Assembly (NCBI GenBank): GCA_024692955.1 | Contig: JAILLW010000022.1 | Location: 1-36,488 of the forward strand | Source: Lachnospiraceae bacterium | Lineage (GTDB): Bacteria; Bacillota; Clostridia; Lachnospirales; Lachnospiraceae | DNA: 36,488 nt | Direction: 5' to 3' | In this document: piece after piece, positions 1 to 8,137 of the stretch | Layout: the number at the start of each line of letters is the position of its first letter | Position numbering within the stretch: the stretch's first letter is position 1 | The notes under the pieces: model-generated | What the model saw: the letters and a program-made list of their open reading frames with translations, nothing else | The model's database searches: none | Told to the model about the DNA's origin: nothing | Translations under genes and position numbers: made by a program

Positions 1-695
1 TAGGAGGATCCGAAATCCATCCAGCGGTATTTATCCACCTGCCCGCGATAATACTGGCTCCGGTTCGTGCCCTTTTCCCTGAGGATCTCCGCCTCTTCGA
101 TGCGGGAAGGATCACTGATGAGAAGCGCTCCTCCCTCACCCATACTGTAATTCTTCGTTTCATGAAAACTCAGGCAGCCGAAATCCCCGAAGGTGCCGAG
201 GGCTTTGCCCTTATAGGTGGCCATGATGGCCTGTGCCGCATCCTCTACCACCTTAAGGCCGTGTCTTTTCGCGATATCGAGGATCTCATCCATCTCGCAG
301 CTGACTCCGGCATAGTGCATCACCGCAATGGCTTTGGTCTTTGGCGTGATCGCGTCCTCGATCAGGGAAGCGTCAATGTTCATGGTCTTAGGATCAATGT
401 CGACAAATACCGGGATCCCGCCCCGAAGCACGAAAGCGTCCGCCGTCGAGACAAAGGTATAGGAAGCCATGATGACTTCATCCCCTGGCTTTATGTCACA
501 AAGGAGTGCCGCCATCTCCAGTGCGTGTGTACAGGATGTAGTCAGCAGCGCTCCCGCCGTACCGGTGCGCTCCTCAAGCCATCGGTTGCACTTCTTTGTG
601 AACTCGCCGTCGCCGCAGATATGCATGCTCTCAACGGCCTGCTTTACATATTCGATCTCCTTGCCCGTATAGGGCGGTACGTTAAATCTGATCAT
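1..695 (-). CDS. wecE: dTDP-4-amino-4,6-dideoxygalactose transaminase, 3' end outside window
   Basis: PLP-dependent sugar aminotransferase of the DegT/DnrJ/EryC1/StrS family. It is expected to convert dTDP-4-keto-6-deoxyglucose to dTDP-4-amino-4,6-dideoxygalactose (dTDP-Fuc4N) for surface glycans. I translated the minus strand by hand: the first 231 residues are open to the window edge and follow WecE/RffA closely. Visible landmarks are the N-terminal MIRFNVPPYTGKEIEYVKQA, the GDEVIMASYTFVSTADAFVL segment, VVEDAAQ (149-155), and SFHETKNYSMGEGGA with the Schiff-base lysine at K181. NRSQYYRGQVDKYRW follows at about 211-225. The start ATG (693-695) has an AGGAG site 7 nt upstream. The protein is usually about 375 aa, so roughly the last 140 residues are missing here because of the window edge, not because the gene is broken. 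It is co-directional with the upstream membrane protein and ABC exporter, which fits a polysaccharide locus. Confidence 0.93.
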   Translation of the reverse strand, partial: MIRFNVPPYTGKEIEYVKQAVESMHICGDGEFTKKCNRWLEERTGTAGALLTTSCTHALEMAALLCDIKPGDEVIMASYTFVSTADAFVLRGGIPVFVDIDPKTMNIDASLIEDAITPKTKAIAVMHYAGVSCEMDEILDIAKRHGLKVVEDAAQAIMATYKGKALGTFGDFGCLSFHETKNYSMGEGGALLISDPSRIEEAEILREKGTNRSQYYRGQVDKYRWMDFGSS

Positions 696-735
696 AGATG
701 CTCCTGTCTTGATATGTATGATACGTATGTATTCA

Positions 736-969
736 GGCCGGCGATCCTGTTTCCCCCGCCTCTCAGGAAGACGGGACTTCCGCTTTCATCCACGCAACCA
801 TACGAAATTCAGTGTCTGCGGGTCGCTCACACGGGCATCCGTGCCCGGTGCTCGCTCAAAAGCACATCCTGTGCTTTTGCCCCTTATCCGAGATGTTGCG
901 TGGGAAAGCGGACGCGCTCCCGCGCTCGCCCCGCTTCATGTTCGGCTAAGGGAAACAGGATCGCCGGCC
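736..969. repeat. 234-nt nested inverted-repeat element, possible structured RNA
   Basis: Seen directly: a perfect 20-bp inverted repeat at 736-755 and 950-969 encloses a second stem. In that stem 780-787 plus 790-798 pair with 904-911 plus 895-903 (17 bp with a 2-nt bulge). Two hairpins sit at the centre: 832-837/842-847 (CGGGCA/TGCCCG, loop TCCG) and 858-866/870-878 (AAAAGCACA/TGTGCTTTT, loop TCC). Each is preceded on the plus strand by TCGCTCA, so they look like two copies of one module. The element fills almost the whole 284-bp gap between two co-directional genes and ends 10 bp from the stop codon of the membrane protein. There is no T-run, so it is not a simple intrinsic terminator. No coding function is apparent. 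It could be a non-coding RNA, a mobile palindromic (MITE or REP-like) element, or an mRNA-processing structure. I do not recognise a named family. Confidence 0.85.
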
Positions 970-979
970 GCTTCAGCCT

Positions 980-2767
980 TTACTCTCCCGTCAGATCAAA
1001 CACCGCAAACTCATCATTGAAGAAGGTTACTTCATATCCGTTCCTTACGATGAACGCATTCAGCTCCGTAAGCTTCCGATCGTTCTCATCCGGCGAATCC
1101 ACGACGGGCTTTGCCTGTATGATCACGGGCGCGGATGAGGCTCCGCTTCCGATCCCCTCTTCGATGGATCCGAGTTCTCCCTCGAAACTTTCATAAGGCC
1201 AGGAATCAAGGTCCGGCCAGGTCGTGCTGAAGGCGCAGGGGAGTTCCAGATAGCAGGGAAGCCCGGGTATGTTTCCGTAGACCAGGAACAGGCGCGACGC
1301 GTTCTGCCCGATCCCGTAATGATCCTTCAGATGATCCGCAAGCTGCGACAGATTTGCCGCGTTCATTTCATTGGTCTTCGTCCCCCGAAGGACCGGCAGT
1401 TCCTCCCCGTCGCATGTCACGACGGATCTCAGTGCGGCCCCGTCTTCTCCGTCACGGAATACATAGAAGCAGCCGATGCCCACTGCCCCGATGAAGAAGG
1501 CGGTCACGGCAGCCGCAAGCATCGCCTTTACCGGGAAGAGCGGTACCTTTCCCGTAACATCCAGATGGCTCCTGCCCCAGCGGGCGAACCGGTAGATCGT
1601 CCAGCAGGTGACCGGCGCAATGAGGAAAAGGTTATTGAGTGCCGGCCAGATATAATTGTTGCTCCCGAGGGGCGTGATCAGGATCGTAAGGAACGAAAGC
1701 ATTGCCACCAGTTTCCAGTCGTAATTGATCTGCTTTGAGGCGATCATCCAAAGATCCGCGCCCATGGAGACAAGGAGAAAGACCGCGCCCCACTGCAGGG
1801 CGGATTCCTTCTGATAAAAGCGGAAATTGAACATTCCCCATTTTCCGAGCACGAAGAAGAGAACCGGGATGCAGAGTACGAAAAAGCATTTTCGAAGCTT
1901 CATCCACTTCCCGTCGAAAAGAACAAAGAACGGAATGGCCACAAGGGAACAGATCGCCATATAGAGGCCCCACTGCGCCCCGTGGAGATAGGCATCGAAA
2001 ATGGATCTTATCATCTCACCGAAGGTATAATCCGACGCGCTTCCGGAGATCGCAAGGGTTCCGTCTATCAGGGATTTCAGCGCGTTCTCCCTGTAGCAGA
2101 CGGACATCACGAGGATAAGGAGAATGAAAGCCGAAACATATCCCGCCACGCAAAGGCCCGTTTCCTTCAGGATCTCACGAAATGCTTTTTTCCGAAGGAC
2201 ACCGTAATACCAGAGTGCGAAAATAAGGAGCACCTCCAGACCGTTCCCCGGAAACCGCACGAAAAGATTGAGACCGAGTACAAATCCCGCGAAATAAAGA
2301 CAGCGCGGCCGGTTTCCCGCAAGGGCGCGGAAAAGCAATACCGCTCCGGCAAAAAAGAACACATAGGTAAGATAATTATAGAGGATCACGGAAGGCGCCC
2401 ACAAGAAGCCCTCCGCGGCAAGCAGCGAAAGAAAAGCAAGCCACGCCGGCATCTTCGTAAGGAAGAAGCGGTAGGCAAGGACCGCGAGGGCGCCGATCAT
2501 CAGTCCGGCATAAACGCGCATCCCGGGAAGCGTCCCGCCAAAGGGAAACATCGTAAATACTTTTCCGAGCAGACCTGACAGAAATGTCAGTTTCTCCCAG
2601 GAAGTGCATCCCCCGAAGGTCATATAGTTTCCGAGGCTGTAGCCCGTATCCGCAAGGTCGATTCCGCGTCCCGCCTTAAAAAGCGGAAACGCGATAAGCA
2701 GGAGCGGAAACAGGATCAGCTTCGCATCGCCGTAGTATTTTCGAAAAAATGCCTCCATACGCGCCAT
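980..2767 (-). CDS. Large polytopic membrane protein, possible GT-C-like glycosyltransferase
   Basis: 595-aa integral membrane protein of unknown function with about ten or more hydrophobic segments (for example LILFPLLLIAFPLF near residue 20). A soluble-looking C-terminal part of about 140 residues follows the last membrane segment. The first predicted outside loop carries the acidic motif GRGIDLADTGYSLGNY. This placement is reminiscent of the loop-1 aspartates of GT-C glycosyltransferases, but the assignment is inference. It lies 46 bp downstream of the ABC exporter on the same strand, with wecE further downstream, so a role in surface glycan synthesis is plausible. Start choice is uncertain. 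The ATG at 2765-2767 overlaps a TATAAT box and has no Shine-Dalgarno site. The next in-frame ATG (2756-2758, giving MEAFF) would lie at or next to the predicted transcription start. Confidence 0.8.
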   Translation of the reverse strand: MARMEAFFRKYYGDAKLILFPLLLIAFPLFKAGRGIDLADTGYSLGNYMTFGGCTSWEKLTFLSGLLGKVFTMFPFGGTLPGMRVYAGLMIGALAVLAYRFFLTKMPAWLAFLSLLAAEGFLWAPSVILYNYLTYVFFFAGAVLLFRALAGNRPRCLYFAGFVLGLNLFVRFPGNGLEVLLIFALWYYGVLRKKAFREILKETGLCVAGYVSAFILLILVMSVCYRENALKSLIDGTLAISGSASDYTFGEMIRSIFDAYLHGAQWGLYMAICSLVAIPFFVLFDGKWMKLRKCFFVLCIPVLFFVLGKWGMFNFRFYQKESALQWGAVFLLVSMGADLWMIASKQINYDWKLVAMLSFLTILITPLGSNNYIWPALNNLFLIAPVTCWTIYRFARWGRSHLDVTGKVPLFPVKAMLAAAVTAFFIGAVGIGCFYVFRDGEDGAALRSVVTCDGEELPVLRGTKTNEMNAANLSQLADHLKDHYGIGQNASRLFLVYGNIPGLPCYLELPCAFSTTWPDLDSWPYESFEGELGSIEEGIGSGASSAPVIIQAKPVVDSPDENDRKLTELNAFIVRNGYEVTFFNDEFAVFDLTGE

Positions 2768-2774
2768 TATAGCA
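2766..2774 (-). promoter_or_regulatory. Extended -10 promoter overlapping the membrane-protein start
   Basis: On the minus strand TGCTATAAT is a perfect extended -10 (TGnTATAAT). I find no convincing -35. Transcription would begin around 2759-2760, at or just before the in-frame ATG at 2756-2758. Confidence 0.6.
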
Positions 2775-2813
2775 CATATGGAGGCAGAAAGGTATCTCGC
2801 GTTTCCCGGGGCC

Positions 2814-4571
2814 TTAACGTTCCCGGCTGATCTTTCCGTTCTCTACCCGGTAGACCATATCACACTTTTCGATGGTCTGAAGACGGTGGGCAATAATAAC
2901 AAGTGTTTTTTTACCGTGGAGACGGTTGATGGAATCCATGATCGCCGCCTCGGTCTCATTGTCCAGAGCGGAGGTCGCCTCATCCAGTACCAGCACCTCG
3001 GGATCCTCGTAGAGCGCCCTCGCGATGCAGATCCTCTGGCGCTGACCGCCCGAGATCCGGATCCCGCGTTCTCCGATCCCCGCGTCCAGTCCTTCCGGGA
3101 GCGAGCGCACGAATTCATCGAGCTGGGCCTCCCTGAGAGCCCGCCATACCTTCTCATCATCGATATCTTCATCCGCGTAACCGAAGGCCACGTTCTTCCG
3201 GATGGAAGCATCGATCATAAAGAAATTCTGCGGGATGTAGCCCACATTCCGGAGAAATCCCTGATAATCCTTCCGGATGTCTTTCCCGTCCGCCAGGATC
3301 TTTCCGTTCCGGATCTTTAATAATCCGAGCAGGATATCCACGATGGTCGTTTTGCCGGCGCCGGTGGTCCCCACGATGCCCACGGATCTCCCGATGGGGA
3401 TCTCCATGTCCGCATGGTCAAAGATCAGTGCCTCGGAATTCGGATAATGGTAGACAATGTCCGAAAGCTCCAGCTTCTCCCGGATCGGCATCTTTTCCAC
3501 ATCCGGATCCTTCCGGTAGGAAGCTTCGGCATAATCCACGCTCTCATCCCGGATCTCATCCTGAAGGCTGTCGGAAACTCCCATAAAGAAGGGCTCGAAA
3601 TAGGAAATGGAAGTCAGATAATTGTTCATCCGGTTCGCGCAGGGAATAAGCCGCATGGCAACCAGCGCGAAAGCCGTCATCTGGGGCATCATGCTCGTGA
3701 TCTCCGCCCCGTTCAGAAGCCTTATCATCAGATAGATCATGATCCCGGCGATGGCCGCCGTTTCTATAAGGAGACGCGGTGTAGCATTGTACAGATTGTA
3801 CTTCTGCACCGCGTTCACATAGCCGCTTCCGCAGTTTGAATACTCCCGGATAAAGTAGCTTTCCTTGTTTGCGATCTTGATCTCCTTGATCCCGGTCACG
3901 GACTGCTCGATCCATTTGAAGAGGCCGGAATAATAATCCTGATTCTCTTCCCCCGCCCGGCGCATGATCGGCTTCAGGATATATTTGATGACAACGAGCA
4001 CGATGATCAGCAATATGGCGATGGTGACGCTCATCCCGATATCGGAGATCATGCAGACCGCGATAAGGCAGATAAAGACAATGCTCTCGCTGCAGAGCTG
4101 CAGCAGGGACAGGATCAGCCCGTACATATTGTTGACATCCGAGGTAATGGTCCTCTGGATCACGGTGGTATCCGCGTTCAGATAATACTCATAGGGCCGC
4201 TTCATAAAGTTGATCATCATGCGGCGGGAAGTGGCGAACTGGTTGGAATAGACAAATTTCAGCTGAACCTTCTGCTGAAGGAAAAGAAAAGCGTTCTTCA
4301 GAGCGAACATCAGGATGAATCCGATCATCACCACGATCATCAGAGTCCTCGTATCGTTATGCGCGATCCCGAACAGGTCGCAAATCCACTGCAGATAGAC
4401 ATACTTCGAGACGGCATCCTTCTCCATAATCACCGTCATTACGGGAAGGATCATGGATACGCCGAGCGTCTCTAGCATGGCGCCGATCAGCATCAGCACC
4501 ACGATCAGTGCCATCTTCCGCTTCTGCTTCCTGTCAAGAAGTATGATCAGTTTTTTCAGTATCTTTCGCAA
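2814..4571 (-). CDS. ABC transporter, fused permease and ATPase, PglK/MsbA-like
   Basis: 585-aa half-transporter of the type-IV (MsbA-like) ABC exporter fold. The N-terminal half has six predicted membrane helices; its opening LLDRKQKRK followed by a long helix resembles PglK-type lipid-linked oligosaccharide flippases. The C-terminal ATPase has Walker A GTTGAGKTT at about 399-407, the signature ISGGQRQR at about 507, Walker B VLVLDEATSALD at about 525 and the H-loop IIAHRL at about 557. All catalytic elements are present. The start is a TTG codon (complement of 4569-4571) with a weak AGGG-type site about 11 nt upstream. The TTG start gives the N-terminus expected for the family, whereas the next Met (residue 20) would cut into helix 1. 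A surface-glycan precursor is the most likely substrate given wecE and the membrane protein downstream. Peptide or lipid export cannot be excluded. Confidence 0.9.
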   Translation of the reverse strand: MRKILKKLIILLDRKQKRKMALIVVLMLIGAMLETLGVSMILPVMTVIMEKDAVSKYVYLQWICDLFGIAHNDTRTLMIVVMIGFILMFALKNAFLFLQQKVQLKFVYSNQFATSRRMMINFMKRPYEYYLNADTTVIQRTITSDVNNMYGLILSLLQLCSESIVFICLIAVCMISDIGMSVTIAILLIIVLVVIKYILKPIMRRAGEENQDYYSGLFKWIEQSVTGIKEIKIANKESYFIREYSNCGSGYVNAVQKYNLYNATPRLLIETAAIAGIMIYLMIRLLNGAEITSMMPQMTAFALVAMRLIPCANRMNNYLTSISYFEPFFMGVSDSLQDEIRDESVDYAEASYRKDPDVEKMPIREKLELSDIVYHYPNSEALIFDHADMEIPIGRSVGIVGTTGAGKTTIVDILLGLLKIRNGKILADGKDIRKDYQGFLRNVGYIPQNFFMIDASIRKNVAFGYADEDIDDEKVWRALREAQLDEFVRSLPEGLDAGIGERGIRISGGQRQRICIARALYEDPEVLVLDEATSALDNETEAAIMDSINRLHGKKTLVIIAHRLQTIEKCDMVYRVENGKISRER

Positions 4572-4635
4572 ATCTTCAGGTACCCTTCCGTGCCCTGCTC
4601 TCCGTTTTTCCGGCGTGCCGTCCTTCTAAAGGCTA

Positions 4636-5565
4636 TCACATTTCCGGTTTCTTTACCATAATGGTCATTGCCCTGTTTTCCACTCTGATCACGGTATCCG
4701 AAAGCTCCCCTCCGAACTCTCCGTCCAGTGTCCAGCCCACGGGCCTTTCGGCATGGATCTTTACCTCTTTTACTTTCGTAAAGGAAAGATATGGGCTGTC
4801 AAAGTCCCTCGCGGTCAGCGCCTGAACGATCTTGTTCAGGTCCGTGATATTCCCGGGCGCCTTGATGAGTACCATTTCAAAGGCTCCGTCATCAAGTCTT
4901 ACATCCGGCACGTAGCGGATCGGAAAGCCTCCCACGGAGGTGGCGCTGTAGACCGCTCCGAAGACATAATCGTCCTCCCGGATTTTTCCGTCGGTTTCGA
5001 TCCGCATGTGGCATTTGTAGCCGATATTCTCCTGAAGGTTCGCAAGTCCGTTCAGAATATAGGCAGCATGCCCGAAAACGTTCTTGAAATTCTGGTCCGT
5101 GGAATAGCTGATCTCCGAAAAGGCGCCAAAAGCCGCGATATAATTGAAATACTTTTCGTTAAAGCACCCTATGTCGTAAGGAAAGGGCATCCCGCCTGTC
5201 AGAACCTCACAGGCCTCCCCGATCTCCTCGGGGATGTGAATGCTCTTGGCGAAATCATTCGTGCTCCCCGCAGGGATATAGCCAAGGACCGGACGTTTTT
5301 CCTTCGGCATTGCCATCAGTCCGTTAATGACATGGTTTAAGGTCCCGTCTCCTCCGCCGCAGACCACAAGATCATATGCCGGACCCGACGAAGATGCCGC
5401 TGCCCGTTCAAGAATATCCTCCGAAAAGATCCCCTTATCCGGAATGATCGGATAAACCGTTGTCTCATACCCGTTTACGGCAAGGGTCTCGATGATCCGG
5501 TAGACATGCTTTTCCATATTCATTTTGCCGGCGGAGCCGTTGATCAGAAGGAGAGCTCTTTTCAT
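4636..5565 (-). CDS. Diacylglycerol/lipid kinase family protein (DagK/YegS-like)
   Basis: 309-aa cytoplasmic lipid kinase. The DAG-kinase catalytic domain shows the nucleotide-binding GGGDGTLNHVINGL at about residues 69-82, followed by GYIPAGSTNDFAKS at about 99-112. The C-terminal half has the typical beta-rich DagK part with the DDGAFEMVLIK and WTLDGEFGG segments (usually D-G-E in the family). Known members phosphorylate diacylglycerol or related lipids, recycling the diacylglycerol released by lipoteichoic acid synthesis in Gram-positives. Substrate here is not proven. It begins 30 bp after sufU with a GGAGG site about 12 nt before the ATG, so it could be read through from the suf operon. 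The gap to the next gene (ABC transporter) is 64 bp. Confidence 0.9.
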   Translation of the reverse strand: MKRALLLINGSAGKMNMEKHVYRIIETLAVNGYETTVYPIIPDKGIFSEDILERAAASSSGPAYDLVVCGGGDGTLNHVINGLMAMPKEKRPVLGYIPAGSTNDFAKSIHIPEEIGEACEVLTGGMPFPYDIGCFNEKYFNYIAAFGAFSEISYSTDQNFKNVFGHAAYILNGLANLQENIGYKCHMRIETDGKIREDDYVFGAVYSATSVGGFPIRYVPDVRLDDGAFEMVLIKAPGNITDLNKIVQALTARDFDSPYLSFTKVKEVKIHAERPVGWTLDGEFGGELSDTVIRVENRAMTIMVKKPEM

Positions 5566-5595
5566 AAACCCCGTACGCCTCCGTGTGTCTGTGTT

Positions 5596-6021
5596 CTATA
5601 CCGTGAGGCCGAATGCCTCCCTTAAGGTCCTCCAGCCGAGGACCGCACACTTTACCCTGGCGGGCATATGGGAAATACTCTCCAGGATCCCTGCTTCCTC
5701 AAGCTCTTCTTTTTCTTCCTCCGTGATCCCCTCTTTGATCATCTTCATAAAGAGTTCCGAAAGATGAAGCGCTTCCTCCTTTGATCTGCCGATCACAAGG
5801 TCCAGCATGATGTCCGCGGAGGCCTGCGAGATGGCACAGCCGTCGCCTTCAAAGGCACCATCCGTGATCACGCCGTCCGTGACCTTAAGCCGCAGAATAA
5901 TATCGTCCCCGCAGGAAGGATTTACCCCCTCAAGCTCAAGATCCGCATCCTGAAGATGCTTTTTATGGTATGGATTTAAGTTATGCTCATTGATGATCTC
6001 GTTATAGAATGTATTCTGCAT
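5596..6021 (-). CDS. sufU: Fe-S assembly sulfurtransferase SufU
   Basis: 141-aa zinc-dependent SufU, which accepts persulfide sulfur from SufS and hands it to the SufBCD scaffold. With the start I prefer (ATG complement of 6019-6021, AAGGA-type site upstream), the metal and acceptor residues are C37 and D39 in NPSCGDD, C62 in GDGCAISQAS and C125 in RVKCAVLGW. The SufU-type insertion between the second and third cysteines is present and distinguishes it from IscU. A longer reading frame starting at 6078 would overlap sufS and adds a non-conserved N-terminus, so I reject it. It is the last gene of sufCBDSU, 10 bp after sufS. Confidence 0.95.
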   Translation of the reverse strand: MQNTFYNEIINEHNLNPYHKKHLQDADLELEGVNPSCGDDIILRLKVTDGVITDGAFEGDGCAISQASADIMLDLVIGRSKEEALHLSELFMKMIKEGITEEEKEELEEAGILESISHMPARVKCAVLGWRTLREAFGLTV

Positions 6022-6031
6022 TTTTCCGTCC

Positions 6032-7255
6032 TTATTCCGGATATCCCATAAGCGGCCGAACCTTCGACAGTACTTCAAGGAAATACCGGACTTCGTCTTC
6101 CGTATTATAGAATGAAAGGCTCATCCTCGTGCTGGACATGACCCCGAGATGCTTATGAAGAGGCTGTGCGCAGTGATGCCCCGCTCTTACCGCGATCTTA
6201 TGATCGCTCATAATGGCCGCCACATCGTGAGGATGCACACCCTCCACCTGAAAGGCCAGAATGCCGTGGTGTCCCGCGGCTTCATCCGCTCCCAGAATAC
6301 GGATATGCGGGATCTTCCTCATGCCTTCAAAAGCAACGGCGGTAAGATCGCTCTCCCTTTGGGCGATCTCCTCCATCCCGTAGCGTCTAAGGAAGCGGAT
6401 CGCTTCAAGTAGTCCCGCCGCCCCGCCGGCATTTACGGTTCCCGCTTCAAATTTATGCGGAACCTCCGCGTAGGTGATCTTTTCCTTCGTAACGGATTCG
6501 ATCATCTCTCCCCCGTAGAGGAAAGGAGGCATCTTTTCAAGGAGCTCCTTCTTAGCGTACAGCGCGCCGATCCCCATGGGAGCATACATCTTATGTCCGG
6601 AAAAAGCGTAGAAGTCCGCATCAAGACTTCGGACATCCGTCTTAAGGTGCGGCACGGCCTGGGAGCCGTCCACCACGATGATCCCGCCTTTTTCATGGAT
6701 AAGCTCCGACATGACACGAATGTCATTTTCCCGGCCGAGCACATTGGATACCTGCGTGATCGCAAGGATCTTCGTACGGCCGGAAAGCATCGCTGTCAGC
6801 TTTTCCGTATCAAAACTTCCATCCGGTTCACAGTCATACCAGAGAAGCTTCGCTCCCGCATTTTTCGCCGCCCGGATCCACGGGAGCATATTGCTGTGAT
6901 GCTCGGCGCAGCTCACGATGACTTCATCGCCTTCTTCAAGTACGGATCCGGCATAACTGTAGGATACAAGGTTCAGACTCTCCGTCGCATTCCTCGTGAA
7001 TACGATCTCCTCCGGAGAGGCAGCATTGATAAAGGAAGCCGTTTCCTTCCTTGCCTCTTCATATATCTCCGTGGCCTTAATACTCAGTTCATAAAGCCCC
7101 CGCATCGGATTCGCGTTCTGCTCCGTATAATAGGTATTTACCGCGTCAAGAACGCACTGCGGCTTCTGTACCGTGGCGCCGTTGTCAAGATAGGCAAGAT
7201 CCGTATTGTTAAGCAGCGGAAACTCCGCCCGGATCGCTTTTTCGATGATGGTCAT
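6032..7255 (-). CDS. sufS: Cysteine desulfurase SufS (class II)
   Basis: 407-aa PLP enzyme that takes sulfur from L-cysteine, forming alanine and an enzyme persulfide. The PLP lysine is K222 in FSGHKMYAPMG and the persulfide cysteine is C362 in RAGHHCAQP. This RxGHHCAxP context is typical of group II (SufS/CsdA) enzymes. AEHHSNMLPW (117-126) carries the conserved histidine that stacks on PLP. Length is normal for the family. The ATG at 7253-7255 has GGAGAT 5-6 nt upstream. It sits 30 bp after sufD and 10 bp before sufU, which matches SufS-SufU partnership. Confidence 0.96.
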   Translation of the reverse strand: MTIIEKAIRAEFPLLNNTDLAYLDNGATVQKPQCVLDAVNTYYTEQNANPMRGLYELSIKATEIYEEARKETASFINAASPEEIVFTRNATESLNLVSYSYAGSVLEEGDEVIVSCAEHHSNMLPWIRAAKNAGAKLLWYDCEPDGSFDTEKLTAMLSGRTKILAITQVSNVLGRENDIRVMSELIHEKGGIIVVDGSQAVPHLKTDVRSLDADFYAFSGHKMYAPMGIGALYAKKELLEKMPPFLYGGEMIESVTKEKITYAEVPHKFEAGTVNAGGAAGLLEAIRFLRRYGMEEIAQRESDLTAVAFEGMRKIPHIRILGADEAAGHHGILAFQVEGVHPHDVAAIMSDHKIAVRAGHHCAQPLHKHLGVMSSTRMSLSFYNTEDEVRYFLEVLSKVRPLMGYPE

Positions 7256-7285
7256 AGATAATCTCCGTTTTGAGGCTTTCCCTCT

Positions 7286-8137
7286 CTATACGACTCCGTT
7301 AAGGTATTCCGATATCCTCTCTCTGGTTTCTTCCTCCGGGATCAGATTTGCCACCGCGTCAAGCTTCGCCCTTGCGATCATCCGGAAGATCTCCTCCTCC
7401 GGGATCCCGCGGGAACGCATATAAAAGATGAGTTCCGAAGAAGGCTTTCCGATGGTCGCCCCGTGACTTCCTTCCACATCCTCCTCATCACACAGGATAA
7501 GCGGGATTGTCTGATTCCGTACCGTGTCATCAAGGAGCAGTACGTCCTCGATCTCGGAGCCGGAAGCCCCCGCACAGCCCCTGTGAAAATCGATGGTTCC
7601 CCGGAAAAGCTTTTCGGACCGTCCCTTTAAGACTCCGCCCGCGCTGATCCTGCTTTGGCTCTGCGTTCCGGTGTGGTCGGCCACATAGTTCATGTCCAGT
7701 TTCCGCTCACCGTCCAGAAGATAGGCAAGATCCGCCTCGAAAGAGCTGCCCTTTCCCTTAAGCTCCACGCGGGTTTCATAATAATTCCTCCCGCCCCCGA
7801 GGATCAGCTGGATCAGCCGGAAAGTACCGTTTTCTTCCACGCTGGTTTCAATCCCGTTGTAAAGAAGAGGTTCTTTTTTGGCGATCTGTACCTGAATCAG
7901 GGTAAGCTCCGATCCCTTCCCGACCCTGCAGTTCGTCTTCAGGATCAGTTCGGGGCCGTTCTTCATATCCCTTACCTCATCATCCCGGATTTCCCGGATG
8001 ACTGTCTTTTTCTCACCGTCCGGCACCGTAACGGAGGTCTCTTTGAAGTTCCGGGAGGGATCGAATCCGATATCCACTTCCGCTTCGTTCATGCCGAGCC
8101 AGTTCCAGGTCTTTGCCGGCAGTTGGTTGATCTTCAT
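7286..8137 (-). CDS. sufD: Fe-S assembly protein SufD
   Basis: 283-aa SufB/SufD-family protein, the non-catalytic partner of SufB in the SufBC2D scaffold. The conserved C-terminal half is present: a parallel beta-helix with SRISAGGVLKGRSEKLFRG, DDTVRNQTIPLILCDEEDVEGSHGATIG, and the helical tail FYMRSRGIPEEEIFRMIARA. The histidine in EGSHGATIG corresponds to the family's conserved C-terminal histidine. It is shorter than many SufD proteins (about 350-440 aa); the N-terminal helical region is reduced, a form often seen in clostridia. The ATG follows the sufB stop with no gap, and its AAAGGGAG site lies inside the end of sufB, so translation is probably coupled. Confidence 0.92.
   Translation of the reverse strand: MKINQLPAKTWNWLGMNEAEVDIGFDPSRNFKETSVTVPDGEKKTVIREIRDDEVRDMKNGPELILKTNCRVGKGSELTLIQVQIAKKEPLLYNGIETSVEENGTFRLIQLILGGGRNYYETRVELKGKGSSFEADLAYLLDGERKLDMNYVADHTGTQSQSRISAGGVLKGRSEKLFRGTIDFHRGCAGASGSEIEDVLLLDDTVRNQTIPLILCDEEDVEGSHGATIGKPSSELIFYMRSRGIPEEEIFRMIARAKLDAVANLIPEEETRERISEYLNGVV

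Noticed and set aside
736..969. Simple intrinsic terminator for the membrane protein gene
   Set aside because: The outer stem encloses 194 nt of further structure and is not followed by a T-run on the minus strand.
709..1020. 103-aa plus-strand frame inside the inverted-repeat element
   Set aside because: Composition is set by the repeat arms; no start signals. I treat the region as non-coding.
162..1196. 344-aa plus-strand reading frame over wecE and the nested palindrome
   Set aside because: It is antisense to wecE and to the end of the membrane protein gene, runs through the palindrome, has no ribosome-binding site, and its translation has no recognisable features.
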